A DNA stretch of 64,000 nt from Micrococcaceae bacterium Sec5.1 (GCA_039636795.1 CP143430.1:124001-188000); one strand, 5' to 3'; shown: positions 36,227 to 45,101, numbered from the stretch's first letter. Notes: a model not told the origin generated them from the letters alone. Numbers and translations are program-made.

Positions 36227-37702
36227 ATGCAGTCCCACGCGTCGTTTTCAGGTAATTCAAGCGTTTCAGAACTCCAACTCAGCGTGCGCGGTCCCGTGTT
36301 CACGCCTGCCGATCCCGGCTTCGCAGCCGAGGTAGCGGCCTTCAACCTCTCCACTCAACACCAGCCGGATGTTGCCTTCGGCGCCCTCGACGCAGAGGAC
36401 GTTTCGGCGGCTATCAAATGGGCGGCGGAACGGGGAATGCCCGTAGCCGTTCAGTCCACGGGGCATGGCGCAACAAACGCGATAGAAGGCGGGCTGCTCA
36501 TCAGTACCCGCCGCATGCTTGAGCTCAGCATCGACCCCCTTGAGAAGACTGCCCGGGTCGGGGCCGGTGTTCGTTGGAAGGCCGTGGTTGACCTTGCTGC
36601 GACCTTCGGTTTGATGGGCCTTTGTGGTTCAACCAGTGACGTGGGCGTGGTGGGATACACGCTGGGCGGGGGCCTGCCAATCCTGGGCCGTAAGTACGGC
36701 TTTGCCTCGGATCATGTCATCGCCTTCGAGCTGGTCACAGCCGACGGCACCCAACAAAGGGTGACCAAGGACGAGAACGCTGAGCTGTTCTTCCTCCTGC
36801 GAGGCGGCAAGGGCAATCTGGGCATTGTGACGGCCATGGAATTCCACCTCTTCCCAGCCGCCGATCTCTATGCAGGCGGTGTTTACTTCGACGGCGGGCA
36901 CGCCCCGGAAGTCCTGGGGGCGTTTAGGGAATGGGTGCCATCGCTACCTGCGGAGGCATCGGCGTCGTTGGCGTTTTTGCGCCTTCCGGAGATGGAGATG
37001 ATTCCGGAGCCGTTACGGGGAAAGTTTGTGATCCACCTGCGCTACGCCTACCAAGGCGACCTGGCTGCAGCGGCGGAGCTGCTGGAGCCCATGCGCCGAA
37101 GCGCCCCGTTCATGATGGACGCCACCGGCCCTTTGGAAGCAAGCCAATTCGACACGATCCACCAGGATCCGGACCAGCCAGTCCCCGTTCGCGAGCGTGG
37201 CTTCCTGCTTGATCGTTTGGACGAAGAGGCGGCCGAGGCAATCCTGCGGCACTTCGGTCCAGGCGTCGATAGCCCAGTGTTGTTGGCAGAACTCCGGCTG
37301 CTGGGCGGCGCCCTCGCCAAGAGCGCGGAGGGCGAGGATATTGTGGGCGGTCGTGATGCGGCGTTCAGCTTCTACATGGTTGCCATTGCTATGCCTCCTG
37401 TTGTCGAGATGCTGCCGGCAGTTTTCGAGGCCGTGCATACAGACCTTCGACCTGCTGCCAACGCCGGCACATTTGTGAACCTCCATGGCCACTTTGTGGA
37501 TGCCGAGGACAGGGAGCGGCCTTGGGGCCCCAGCGCACGGGAGCGGCTTAAGAAGGCGAAGGCGGAGCTGGATCCGAAGAACATGTTCAGCTTTGGGCAT
37601 GTAGTGGGTCTTCCTGCCACGGAACAGCCGGTTGTTATGGATCAGACCGCGCTGCTCGAAGACGTGGTCACGGCCGGCGGCGACGCCGTGCTGAACAGTT
37701 AA
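36227..37702 (+). CDS. FAD-binding oxidoreductase, berberine bridge enzyme-like
   Basis: A 491-residue flavoprotein of the PCMH/BBE type. The FAD-binding part shows PVAVQSTGHGATNAIEGGLL with His80, a candidate for the covalent flavin link. It then has RVGAGVRWKAVVD, GLCGSTSDVGVVGYTLGGGL and GRKYGFASDHV, and ends with the BBE C-terminal motif RERLKKAKAELDPKNMFSFG. Only one covalent attachment site is clear; the usual Cys is replaced in GSTSDVGVVGY. The frame opens at 36185, but ATG at 36227 follows GAGAAG and gives a standard N-terminus. Probably oxidises an alcohol or sugar with oxygen; substrate unknown. No signal peptide. A small gene follows 10 nt later. Confidence 0.87.
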   Translation: MQSHASFSGNSSVSELQLSVRGPVFTPADPGFAAEVAAFNLSTQHQPDVAFGALDAEDVSAAIKWAAERGMPVAVQSTGHGATNAIEGGLLISTRRMLELSIDPLEKTARVGAGVRWKAVVDLAATFGLMGLCGSTSDVGVVGYTLGGGLPILGRKYGFASDHVIAFELVTADGTQQRVTKDENAELFFLLRGGKGNLGIVTAMEFHLFPAADLYAGGVYFDGGHAPEVLGAFREWVPSLPAEASASLAFLRLPEMEMIPEPLRGKFVIHLRYAYQGDLAAAAELLEPMRRSAPFMMDATGPLEASQFDTIHQDPDQPVPVRERGFLLDRLDEEAAEAILRHFGPGVDSPVLLAELRLLGGALAKSAEGEDIVGGRDAAFSFYMVAIAMPPVVEMLPAVFEAVHTDLRPAANAGTFVNLHGHFVDAEDRERPWGPSARERLKKAKAELDPKNMFSFGHVVGLPATEQPVVMDQTALLEDVVTAGGDAVLNS

Positions 37703-37712
37703 GGAGCGGACC

Positions 37713-37919
37713 GTGCAAGATCGTGTCACGTTTCCGGACTTTTCAGCTTTCCAGATAGACATCCCCCACGGGTCCTGGCCGAACGAATCTTTCTGGCCGG
37801 GGACGGCCCACTCAAACCCGGACCTGTATTCCGCATTTTGGCTCGACTTCCATGCCCGGAGTGAGGCGGACTTCAGTCCTCCAGGCACCACCGCGCAGCC
37901 CGGGCACCACGAAGATTAA
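37713..37919 (+). CDS. Small hypothetical protein behind the FAD oxidoreductase
   Basis: A 68-residue frame starting at GTG 37713 with a strong AAGGAG 6 nt upstream, 10 nt behind the oxidoreductase stop. It is aromatic-rich (6 Phe and 4 Trp/Tyr, for example [10 protein letters not shown] and [11 protein letters not shown]) and has neither membrane segment nor known domain. The ribosome site and operon position support translation. Function unknown; it may serve the upstream enzyme. Confidence 0.6.
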   Translation: MQDRVTFPDFSAFQIDIPHGSWPNESFWPGTAHSNPDLYSAFWLDFHARSEADFSPPGTTAQPGHHED

Positions 37920-38068
37920 GCGTGTCATTCCGGCAGGGACAGGTCTTTGGGCCCTCCCTGCCGGCCTTTAACGGGCGTTGGCGGCTTCTGCACGCGACGA
38001 GGCCTACCCTGTGCCCGGGCCCGGTAGTAGGGTCAGAGCACCAGCCACAGCACGCCCAGGAGCATCCC

Positions 38069-39070
38069 ATGAAAAAGCTCATCAATGATCCACGCGCCGT
38101 GGTGGACGAGTCCGTCGAAGGTTTCGGCATGGCCCATGCCGACATCGTGGACGTCCATCCCGAGCCCAAGTACGTCATCCGGAAAGGCGCACCTGTAGCG
38201 GGCAAGGTTGCCCTGGTATCCGGCGGGGGCAGCGGCCATGAGCCACTGCACGCCGGGTTCGTCGGCCTCGGCATGCTCGACGCCGCGGTGCCCGGCGCCG
38301 TCTTCACCTCGCCCACGCCCGACCAGATCATACCGGCGACAGTCGCTGTCGACTCAGGTGCCGGCGTCGTGCATATCGTCAAGAACTACACAGGCGACGT
38401 CCTGAACTTTGAGACTGCGGCGGAGATGGCACAAGCCGAGGGCGTGCACGTACGTTCGGTGCTGGTAAACGACGACGTTGCTGTGGAGGACTCGCTGTAC
38501 ACGGCGGGCCGCCGTGGAGTGGGCGGGACTGTGCTCGTGGAGAAGATTGCGGGTGCTGCCGCTGAGCGTGGGGACGGTCTTGAAGCTGTTGCCGCCATCG
38601 CGGAGCGGGTCGCCGCCAATGTGCGGACCATGGGAGTCGCTCTCTCTGGCTGCACGGTTCCGCACGCAGGTACGCCGAGCTTCGAGCTGGCGGAGGACGA
38701 GATCGAGATCGGCATCGGAATCCATGGCGAGCCCGGACGCCACAGGATCGCCATGGAAAGCGCTGACGCGATCACCGACCGTCTGCTGGAGCCCGTGCTT
38801 GAGGATCTCTCCCTCTCCTCCGGCGACAGGGTGCTGCTGTTCGTGAACGGCATGGGCGGCACGCCGCAGAGTGAGCTCTACATCGTCTATCGCCGGGCCG
38901 CCCAGGTACTCGCAGAGCGCGGCGCAACAGTGGAGCGCTCGCTGGTAGGGAACTACGTGACGTCCCTCGAAATGCAAGGTTGCTCGGTGTCCGTGCTACG
39001 CCTCGACGACGAATTGACGAGTTTGTGGGATGCCCCGGTTCATACGGCTGCCCTGCGTTGGGGAGCGTGA
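38069..39070 (+). CDS. dhaK: Dihydroxyacetone kinase subunit DhaK
   Basis: Substrate-binding subunit that phosphorylates dihydroxyacetone using ADP-DhaL as phosphoryl donor. The 333-residue protein has [18 protein letters not shown] near residues 48-65, [12 protein letters not shown], and GIGIHGEPG with His219, which holds the substrate as a hemiaminal in E. coli DhaK. The frame is open from 37922, but ATG at 38069 with AGGAG upstream gives the family N-terminus MKKLINDP. It starts the dhaK-dhaL-dhaM operon; the dhaL start lies 2 nt past its stop. Confidence 0.97.
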   Translation: MKKLINDPRAVVDESVEGFGMAHADIVDVHPEPKYVIRKGAPVAGKVALVSGGGSGHEPLHAGFVGLGMLDAAVPGAVFTSPTPDQIIPATVAVDSGAGVVHIVKNYTGDVLNFETAAEMAQAEGVHVRSVLVNDDVAVEDSLYTAGRRGVGGTVLVEKIAGAAAERGDGLEAVAAIAERVAANVRTMGVALSGCTVPHAGTPSFELAEDEIEIGIGIHGEPGRHRIAMESADAITDRLLEPVLEDLSLSSGDRVLLFVNGMGGTPQSELYIVYRRAAQVLAERGATVERSLVGNYVTSLEMQGCSVSVLRLDDELTSLWDAPVHTAALRWGA

Positions 39071-39072
39071 GC

Positions 39073-39735
39073 ATGGGGCTGGGCGTTGAATGGGCACTGG
39101 ACTGGCTGAAGCTGTCCGCGAAGGCCATGGCAGAACATCGAAGGGAACTGATAGAGCTGGACCGGCCAATTGGCGATTCGGACCACGGCGAGAACATGGA
39201 CAGAGGATTCCAGGCGGTTCTGCAGAAGCTGGACGAGACGCCGCCGGAAACTGCGGGAGCTGCCCTTAAGGCGGCTGCGATGGCGCTGATGTCCAAGGTG
39301 GGCGGAGCTGCCGGGCCCCTTTACGGCACCGCATATCTTCGGGCGGCCACATCCCTCGGTGATTCCACCGACATTGATGCAGAGGCGCTGGCTTCCGCGC
39401 TCGCCGCTGCCCGCGACGGCGTGGTGGCGCGCGGCAAAGCCGAGACCGGTGACAAGACCATGATTGACGCATGGACGCCGGCAGTGGAGGCAGCGCAGAA
39501 CGCCGCGTCCAACGGCGGTGATGTACTCGCCGTCCTGGAAGCTGCTGCCGAGGCAGCCGAAGTGGGGGCTGTGGCTACCGATCCGCTGGTGGCTCGCAAG
39601 GGCCGGGCAAGCTACCTTGGGGAGCGAAGCGCGGGGCATCGCGATCCAGGAGCGGCCTCCACGGCACTGCTCTTGCGCGCCGCGGCAGCAGCAGCGGCCG
39701 GCTCCGCAGGAAACACGGGAACCGACGCCGTATGA
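39073..39735 (+). CDS. dhaL: Dihydroxyacetone kinase subunit DhaL
   Basis: Nucleotide-binding subunit (220 residues) that keeps ADP bound and passes phosphate from DhaM to dihydroxyacetone in DhaK. The Mg-binding Asp cluster is visible in LDRPIGDSDHGENMDRGF. Further blocks are SKVGGAAGPLYGTAYLRA, KAETGDKTMIDAWTPAVEA, and a C-terminal KGRASYLGERSAGHRDPGA. ATG at 39073 has GGGAG 7 nt upstream; GTG at 39067, overlapping the dhaK stop, is the alternative. Its stop overlaps the dhaM ATG by 4 nt. No separate ATP site is expected, consistent with a PTS-dependent system. Confidence 0.95.
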   Translation: MGLGVEWALDWLKLSAKAMAEHRRELIELDRPIGDSDHGENMDRGFQAVLQKLDETPPETAGAALKAAAMALMSKVGGAAGPLYGTAYLRAATSLGDSTDIDAEALASALAAARDGVVARGKAETGDKTMIDAWTPAVEAAQNAASNGGDVLAVLEAAAEAAEVGAVATDPLVARKGRASYLGERSAGHRDPGAASTALLLRAAAAAAAGSAGNTGTDAV

Positions 39736-40430
39736 CAGTTGGGATCGTGGTTGTCTCGCACAGCAGCAAGATCGCTGAAGGTGCAGTGGAACTCGCCGCA
39801 CAGATGGCGCCCGACGTCGAACTCGTCGCCGCCGGGGGCACTGACGACGCACGGATTGGCACCAGCCTCGAGAAGGTGTTGGCCGCCGTCGAGCAGTCGC
39901 TGATTGATGCGGGAGGCGATGGCGTGGTGGTGCTGACGGATCTGGGCTCAGCAGTAATGACAGCTGAGTCTGCGATCGAATTCGCCAGTGATCCTGACGC
40001 CATACTGCTTGCCGATGCGCCTTTGGTTGAAGGGCTCGTGGCCGCGGCTGTAGCGGCGCAGGGCGGGGCCGGCGTCGAGGAGGTGCGTAAGGCTGCCGAG
40101 GCCGTTGGATTCAGGGCTTCCACCGATACTGAAGCCTCGGCCGGTACTGACACGCCCGCAAGTACTGACGCGCCGGATGCTGCCGGCGACTTCGAGCTAA
40201 TTAATCCCATGGGCATCCACGCGCGGCCTGCCGCGAAGATAGCCGGTGGCCTGTCCGGCCTTGACGCTGAGGTGACTATCAACGACGTCGACGGGACGTC
40301 CATGATGGCGCTCATGACACTCGCGGCCGGGCAGGGTGCAACCCTGCGCGTGGAGGCCCGTGGAAAGGACGCTGCGAAGGCTGTTCAGTATGTCGGGCGG
40401 TTGGTGCGCGAGGGATTTGGGGAGATGTGA
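39732..40430 (+). CDS. dhaM: PTS-dependent phosphotransfer protein DhaM (EIIA-HPr fusion)
   Basis: Phosphocarrier that receives phosphate from the PTS and hands it to DhaL. The 232-residue protein has an N-terminal EIIA-Man domain (IVVVSHSSKIAEG, phospho-His10). A 25-residue linker of S, T, D and A repeats (about 129-153) precedes an HPr domain with NPMGIHARPAAKIAGG (phospho-His163). It lacks the EI-like domain present in E. coli DhaM, so an external Enzyme I is required. ATGA overlap with dhaL gives coupling. Ser in the HPr regulatory region is not obvious (DGTSMMALMTLA has S at a similar place). Confidence 0.94.
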   Translation: MTVGIVVVSHSSKIAEGAVELAAQMAPDVELVAAGGTDDARIGTSLEKVLAAVEQSLIDAGGDGVVVLTDLGSAVMTAESAIEFASDPDAILLADAPLVEGLVAAAVAAQGGAGVEEVRKAAEAVGFRASTDTEASAGTDTPASTDAPDAAGDFELINPMGIHARPAAKIAGGLSGLDAEVTINDVDGTSMMALMTLAAGQGATLRVEARGKDAAKAVQYVGRLVREGFGEM

Positions 40431-40519
40431 TCACGACGTCTTCATGGGCAAATATTGCTAAGTACCCTGATTAGTGATGTTGTAGAGGTACAGGTTCACA
40501 ACAAGGAAGAGGTGCGGGC

Positions 40520-40696
40520 ATGGGTGCTGACGACAAGATGGAGAACGCTGGCGAGAAGATTTCAGGCAAGGCTAAAGAAGCTGCCGGAAAGCTTACCGAC
40601 AACGAGCGCCTGGAAGCCGAAGGCAAGGGCGAGCAGGTCAAGAGTGACCTCAAGGGTGCTGGCGAAAAGGTAAAGGACGCCTTCAAGAAGGACTAG
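40520..40696 (+). CDS. CsbD family stress protein
   Basis: A 58-residue hydrophilic protein, rich in K, E, G and A, with the family pattern MGADDKMENAGEKISGKAKE and a second half repeating GxGEQVKSDLKGAGEKVKDA. Such proteins are induced by general stress in many bacteria; their action is unknown. ATG at 40520 follows GGAAGAGG. It stands alone before a strong terminator, 89 nt behind dhaM. It is too short for usual length cut-offs but well supported by the family match. Confidence 0.88.
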   Translation: MGADDKMENAGEKISGKAKEAAGKLTDNERLEAEGKGEQVKSDLKGAGEKVKDAFKKD

Positions 40697-40702
40697 GAAT
40701 TC

Positions 40703-40750
40703 GGGCGGGGCCGTTGCAGTTGCAGCGGCCCCGCCTTCCTATTGTGTTTT
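40703..40750 (+). terminator. Rho-independent terminator behind csbD-like gene
   Basis: Stem ggcggggccgttgca / tgcagcggccccgcc (14 of 15 pairs) with a 2-base loop, followed by ttcctattgtgtttt. Confidence 0.85.
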
Positions 40751-40790
40751 GACAGGCATAACACCGCACGATCAGATGGAGGATTCTTTC

Positions 40791-41051
40791 GTGAATTTGC
40801 TGGTGAAATTGTTCGGCCTGGCAGTCAGCCTTGGAGCTGGCGTGCTGGCAAACAAGACGCTTGAAGGACTCTGGGAGAAAAAGACAGGAAAACCTGCCCC
40901 CAAGGACGGAACTGATCTGAACGATTCCTTGCCGGGAGTGCTGGTGTTCGCTGTGGTCTCGGCGGGCGTCGGGGCGGTGGTTCACGTTCTCACCCAAAGG
41001 GGCACCAAGAGCGCGCTGGCCCGTATGAAGAAAACGGCAGACGAGGTTTAG
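40791..41051 (+). CDS. DUF4235 small membrane protein
   Basis: An 86-residue protein from GTG 40791, with TGGAGGA about 7 nt upstream; the frame opens earlier at 40749 but without a ribosome site. It has an N-terminal hydrophobic helix (LLVKLFGLAVSLGAGVLANK) followed by LEGLWEKKTGKPAP, typical for DUF4235. A second membrane segment (GVLVFAVVSAGVGAVVHVLT) and a short basic tail follow. Function unknown. The next gene starts 4 nt later, so the two are probably cotranscribed. Confidence 0.82.
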   Translation: MNLLVKLFGLAVSLGAGVLANKTLEGLWEKKTGKPAPKDGTDLNDSLPGVLVFAVVSAGVGAVVHVLTQRGTKSALARMKKTADEV

Positions 41052-41055
41052 GAAA

Positions 41056-41415
41056 ATGGCAATAGCCCGATACCCGAGTGTAGTTATCGATTGTCCGGAT
41101 GCGCCCGCCCTCGCCGCCTTTTATGGGGAACTGCTGGGCTGGGACGTGAAGGGCGAAACCGATTGGTTCGAGATCCGTCCCAGCGATGGGAACAATTGCA
41201 TCGCTTTCCAGCAGGTCGAGTCATATCACGCGCCGGAATGGCCGGGGCAGAAAGTTCCTCAACAAATGCATCTTGATCTAATGGTGGAGGACTTGGACAA
41301 GGGCGAGGAAGTGGCTCTTTCGCTCGGTGCAAGCAAGGCGGAGCACCAGCCGGGGACCACCTTCAGGGTGTTCCTTGATCCGGCCGGCCATCCGTTCTGC
41401 CTGTGCCTTTCTTAA
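41056..41415 (+). CDS. VOC (glyoxalase/bleomycin resistance fold) protein
   Basis: A 119-residue single-module VOC protein: VVIDCPDAPALAAFYGELLG at the start, QQMHLDLMVEDLDKGEEVAL in the middle and FLDPAGHPFCLCLS at the end. The metal ligands typical of glyoxalase I are only partly present (H in QMHLDL), so it may bind a small molecule without catalysis. It is 4 nt behind DUF4235 and converges on the next VOC gene, their stops overlapping by 4 nt. Confidence 0.85.
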   Translation: MAIARYPSVVIDCPDAPALAAFYGELLGWDVKGETDWFEIRPSDGNNCIAFQQVESYHAPEWPGQKVPQQMHLDLMVEDLDKGEEVALSLGASKAEHQPGTTFRVFLDPAGHPFCLCLS

Positions 41416-41924
41416 CCCTGCTGGGCCGCCCACTCCTCGACGCGACGGTTGCTTTCCTCTTCGGAGAGATCTTCCACGCGGGTCATGATGGACCAGCGCA
41501 CGCCGAAAGGATCCCGGATACTGGCATATCGATCCCCTGACACGAAGGTGGTCAGGGGTTCGCGGATGGTGGCGCCGGCTTGTTCCGCTCGCTGCACAAG
41601 TGCGTCTGCGTCCGGGCAGTAGAAGCCCAGGGAGTAGCAGTCATCATCGCCATCGGGTGCCGGGACCAAGTGGTATTCCGGGTTGGGCTCGCCCAGCTGA
41701 AGGTGGCCATTCCCGAGGTCGAGTTCGGCATGGACCACAACTCCGCCCATCTCGGTGGCGCCAACAACCCGTGCCCCGAAAACGTCTCGGTAGAACGCGA
41801 TCGCATTCTTGGCATCGGGTACGGCGAGGAAGGGCGTCAGGCTGGTCAGCCCGTTGGGTATTCCGTGGGTAGTGTACTTGCCGTGGGCGGCCGTGGTTGG
41901 CTCAGTGCTTGTAGTATCTGTCAT
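41412..41924 (-). CDS. VOC family protein (PhnB/YraH-like)
   Basis: A 170-residue protein starting at ATG 41924 (MTDTTSTEPT); the frame runs further upstream but would overlap the divergent AraC gene. The VOC core reads SLTPFLAVPDAKNAIAFYRDVFGA, GGVVVHAELDLGNGHLQLGE, CYSLGFYCPDADALVQRAEQAG, and GDRYASIRDPFGVRWSIMTR near the C-terminus. This matches the PhnB-like clade of unknown substrate. It is divergent from the AraC-type gene 73 nt away, which may control it. Confidence 0.86.
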   Translation of the reverse strand: MTDTTSTEPTTAAHGKYTTHGIPNGLTSLTPFLAVPDAKNAIAFYRDVFGARVVGATEMGGVVVHAELDLGNGHLQLGEPNPEYHLVPAPDGDDDCYSLGFYCPDADALVQRAEQAGATIREPLTTFVSGDRYASIRDPFGVRWSIMTRVEDLSEEESNRRVEEWAAQQG

Positions 41925-41997
41925 GTCCACGACGCTACCGGCCGGGCTGCTGGCGGCGCTTGGAAATTCGCGACAGACTTTGTTGGGGAGGGCTCTT

Positions 41998-42783
41998 ATG
42001 GATAGTTCGTTCAAGGGCATTCTGTACCCGGCGCGGCTTCCCACCTTCAACCGTTTAGCGGCGCCGGAGTCTGTTGCGGAGCTGGTCCAGTGGTTCTGGA
42101 TTCCCGAATGGGACATTGAGCCAGGCCGCACCTCCCGTCAGCATCTGATCGCCTACCCCGCATCCAATCTCGTTGTGCAGTTGGACGATGTGGTCTTTTC
42201 CGGTCCAACAACCCGTGCCGCCTATCGCGACTTGACTGGCCAGGGTTGGGCAGTGGGAGCGCTGCTGCGCCCGGCCGCGGTTCCGGTGTTCGCCGATGAT
42301 CCGGGCAGCTTGCGTGATGCCGAAGTGGCGCTGCCGTTGGAGGATCTCCACCGTTCTGTCGCACGGGCCATGAACGCCCCCGACGGCGGCACTCGCCGCG
42401 ACCAGGCAGTGGATGCCTTTGTGTCGTGGCTCGGTTCCCTGGACTACGTTCCTTCCCAAGAAGCCTTGTTGGCGAACCGGATGATGGACACTGTTGCCTC
42501 GGACCCGGAGGTGGCCCGGATTGAGGATGTGGCGGCCCGGCTGGCTGTCTCTGGGCGGACGCTCCAGCGAATTGCGAGGAAATACATCGGCCTCAGCCCC
42601 TCAGTGCTGATCCGTCGCCGTCGCCTGCAGGACGCCGCCGAGAGGGCTCGTTTGGACCCATCCGCTGATCTTGCGGACATCGCTGCCGGGCTTGGCTACG
42701 CCGACCACGCACACCTGACGAACGACTTCCAGAAGTACCTGGGGTTCACGCCGAGCACGTACCGGCGTGCTGTTGGCAGTTAG
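41998..42783 (+). CDS. AraC family transcriptional regulator
   Basis: A 261-residue regulator. ATG at 41998 is preceded by GGGGAGGG, so the longer open frame is not used. The N-terminal part resembles the DUF6597-like sensor (WFWIPEWDIEPGRTSRQHLI). The C-terminal double HTH shows EDVAARLAVSGRTLQRIARKYI then LADIAAGLGYADHAHLTNDF and FQKYLGFTPSTYRR, the AraC signature. It is divergent from a VOC gene and converges with an SDR, overlapping its stop by 4 nt. Likely ligand unknown. Confidence 0.9.
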   Translation: MDSSFKGILYPARLPTFNRLAAPESVAELVQWFWIPEWDIEPGRTSRQHLIAYPASNLVVQLDDVVFSGPTTRAAYRDLTGQGWAVGALLRPAAVPVFADDPGSLRDAEVALPLEDLHRSVARAMNAPDGGTRRDQAVDAFVSWLGSLDYVPSQEALLANRMMDTVASDPEVARIEDVAARLAVSGRTLQRIARKYIGLSPSVLIRRRRLQDAAERARLDPSADLADIAAGLGYADHAHLTNDFQKYLGFTPSTYRRAVGS

Positions 42784-43577
42784 TCGTCGCCCGATCCTGG
42801 CTCGCTCAAATGCCGGTTGAACTGGGCTCCCGCGGCATCCGGCATGACGTTGCTGCCGAGCCCCATGATGCGTGATTTCAGGGAGCCGCCCAGCACGTTA
42901 CCTTCACCTTTCATCATCGCTTTGAAGCCTTGCCCGGCAACCTGCGCCGGATCGTCCTTCTCCTCGGTCCCTACCTTCGTGTCCATCAGCTCTGCCCGTT
43001 CAAAGAACGGAGTCTCCGTGGGGCCCGGCAGCAGGGTGGTTACAGTGACCCCTGTGTGCCGCAGTTCATTCCTCAGCGCTTGTCCAAAGGACTGAACGAA
43101 GGCCTTTGATGCGCCATAGACGGCCTGGAAGGGTGCTGGCCCCCGGGCAATGATTGAGGAGGTGAACAGTATCCTTCCTTGACCGCGTTCCACCATGTCC
43201 GCCGCGATCCACTTGGCGAGGGCGACTGTTGAGGTCACGTTCAGATCGATAATCCTGATTTCCTGTTCAAGGTCCGTCTCCACAAAGGGACCTCCCACAC
43301 CGATCCCGGCGTTGAGGGCCACGGCGTCAAGTGGTCTTCCGAGAGCTGCAACCGCGGAGCGCAACTGCTCCACACCCTGCCTGCTGGCGAGGTCGATCTG
43401 TTCCGCCGTTACGGCACCGCCGAGATTGGCCAGGCGTTGTGCCGCTCCGTGGATCCCGTCATTTTCAGCGACGATAATCGTGTCGAATCCGTTGCTGAGG
43501 AACTGCCGCGCAAGCTCGTACCCGATGCCGGTGGATGCTCCCGTGACAAGGGCCAGTTGCCTCTCATTGGTGTTCAT
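42780..43577 (-). CDS. Short-chain dehydrogenase/reductase
   Basis: A 265-residue classical SDR. The nucleotide-binding motif TGASTGIG lies at residues 14-21, NAG at LNAGIG, the catalytic Ser in TSSIIA, and Y-x-x-x-K as YGASK. The C-terminus is longer than usual, with KAMMKGEGNVLGGSLKSRIM. It resembles DltE-like oxidoreductases. The promoter region (43578-43700) holds a TetR-type inverted repeat. Substrate unknown. Confidence 0.9.
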   Translation of the reverse strand: MNTNERQLALVTGASTGIGYELARQFLSNGFDTIIVAENDGIHGAAQRLANLGGAVTAEQIDLASRQGVEQLRSAVAALGRPLDAVALNAGIGVGGPFVETDLEQEIRIIDLNVTSTVALAKWIAADMVERGQGRILFTSSIIARGPAPFQAVYGASKAFVQSFGQALRNELRHTGVTVTTLLPGPTETPFFERAELMDTKVGTEEKDDPAQVAGQGFKAMMKGEGNVLGGSLKSRIMGLGSNVMPDAAGAQFNRHLSEPGSGDD

Positions 43578-43641
43578 CGGTCATCCCTTTCGGTTCGCTA
43601 TGGCGGGAGATTCCAGCGCGAAGCGCGTCCGGAGAAAGTCT

Positions 43642-43657
43642 GTAACTGACAGGTTAC
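43642..43657. promoter_or_regulatory. TetR-type inverted repeat upstream of the SDR
   Basis: gtaactgacaggttac has perfect 5-bp arms (GTAAC/GTTAC) with a 6-base centre, 65 nt upstream of the SDR start. Its form is like operators of TetR regulators, but no tetR gene is adjacent. Confidence 0.4.
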
Positions 43658-43700
43658 TTAGTATTTTCGCATCCGGCACCAAGAGGGACAAAGCTGCTGA

Positions 43701-45101
43701 CTACACAGAAACGGGCACCGGTGGTTCCGTAGCCTCTTTGCTGGCTTCCGGCGTCGTGGTTTCCCCGCGGAAGGCGGCGAGCATCGCCTCGCGATCGAAT
43801 TGCCCCTCCCACTTGGACACCACGAACGTGGCAACGCAGTTGCCAAGCAGGTTGACCACGACGCGCATGGAATCCATCAACCTGTCGGCTCCGAGGAGTA
43901 GTGCCACGCCCGCTACGGGGAAGATTCCCAGGGCCCCGGCCGTGGCGGAGAGGGCCAGGAAGGCCGAGCCGGGAACGCCTGCCATGCCCTTGGAGGTCAG
44001 CATGAGGATTCCGAGGGCAGCCAGCTGTTGGCCCAAGTCGAGGTTGTGGCCGAAGGCTTGGGCAAGGAACAGCAACGAGATGGAAAGGTAGAGAGCAGCG
44101 CCGTCGAGGTTGAAAGAGTATCCCGTGGGAACCACCAGCCCAGTGGTTGCGCGGGAACAGCCAGCGTTGCTCAGCTTGGTCATGATTCGCGGCAGTACTG
44201 ATTCCGTGGATGCCGTGCCCAGTGCCAGGAGGAACTCTTCGCGGGAGTACTTGATGAACTGCCACAGCGGGACGCGTGGGTAAACCCAGGCCACAATGAA
44301 CAGCAAGCCGATAAAGACCAGTGCCGAGCCGTAGCATGCCGCCACCAGCAGGGCGTAGGTGCTCAACGAACTCAGCCCGTACTGGCCGATGATGAATGCC
44401 ATTGCCCCGAAGGCGCCTACCGGGGCAACCCTCATCACCCAGGACATGATCTTGAAGAAGAGTTCCAGGGTGGTCTCCATGAGGTCGATGACGGGCTTGC
44501 ACTTCTCCCGTCCCACCACCACGATGGCCGCCCCGAAGAAGACGGCGAAACAGAGGACCTGCAACAGCGTGTTGGATGCGAACGCTCCAACCACGCTGGT
44601 CGGAATGATGCCCAGCAGGAACTGCCCTGCGTCCTTGGGCGGGGCCGTGGTGGTCTTGGCGTTGACTGCTTCCGCTGACAGGGAAGCCGGATCAATGTTC
44701 AACCCTGCCCCCGGCTGGACGATGTTGGCCACGAGCAGCCCGAACGCCAGCGCGAAAAGTGTGGCGGCGGTGAAGTAGACGAGGGCTTTGACTCCCACGC
44801 GGCCAACAGACTTCACGTCGCCTACCGCCGAGATTCCAGTGACGATCACCAGGAATATCAGTGGCGCAATGATCATCTTGATGAGTTGGATAAAGCCGTC
44901 GCCAAGAGGGCGAAGCGCAGATCCGATGCCCGGCCAGAAGTAGCCGATGGCGACCCCCAGCACCACGGCCACCAGGATCTGGAAGAACAGGGATTTATAG
45001 AGTGGCTTCTTTGCCGCTGGCCTCACAGCAACAGCGAGTGCGGGAGTCTTCAAGGTGGCGCCTATCTGTGCGGGGCCATGAAGGGTCACGGCCGGGGTCA
45101 C
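43701..45101 (-). CDS. dctA: C4-dicarboxylate transporter, DctA family
   Basis: Secondary transporter for succinate, fumarate and malate with cations, in the cytoplasmic membrane. The 466-residue protein has about eight membrane helices and the re-entrant hairpins of the DAACS family. Signatures are IQLIKMIIAPLIFLVIVTGI, VVPTGYSFNLDGAALYLSI (the substrate-binding serine-rich/NxDG region), SKGMAGVPGSAFLALSATAG and LGADRLMDSMRVVVNLLGN. The GTG start gives an N-terminal extension of about 30 residues before the first helix; a later start is possible. The C-terminus is hydrophilic. It stands alone. Confidence 0.92.
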   Translation of the reverse strand: MTPAVTLHGPAQIGATLKTPALAVAVRPAAKKPLYKSLFFQILVAVVLGVAIGYFWPGIGSALRPLGDGFIQLIKMIIAPLIFLVIVTGISAVGDVKSVGRVGVKALVYFTAATLFALAFGLLVANIVQPGAGLNIDPASLSAEAVNAKTTTAPPKDAGQFLLGIIPTSVVGAFASNTLLQVLCFAVFFGAAIVVVGREKCKPVIDLMETTLELFFKIMSWVMRVAPVGAFGAMAFIIGQYGLSSLSTYALLVAACYGSALVFIGLLFIVAWVYPRVPLWQFIKYSREEFLLALGTASTESVLPRIMTKLSNAGCSRATTGLVVPTGYSFNLDGAALYLSISLLFLAQAFGHNLDLGQQLAALGILMLTSKGMAGVPGSAFLALSATAGALGIFPVAGVALLLGADRLMDSMRVVVNLLGNCVATFVVSKWEGQFDREAMLAAFRGETTTPEASKEATEPPVPVSV

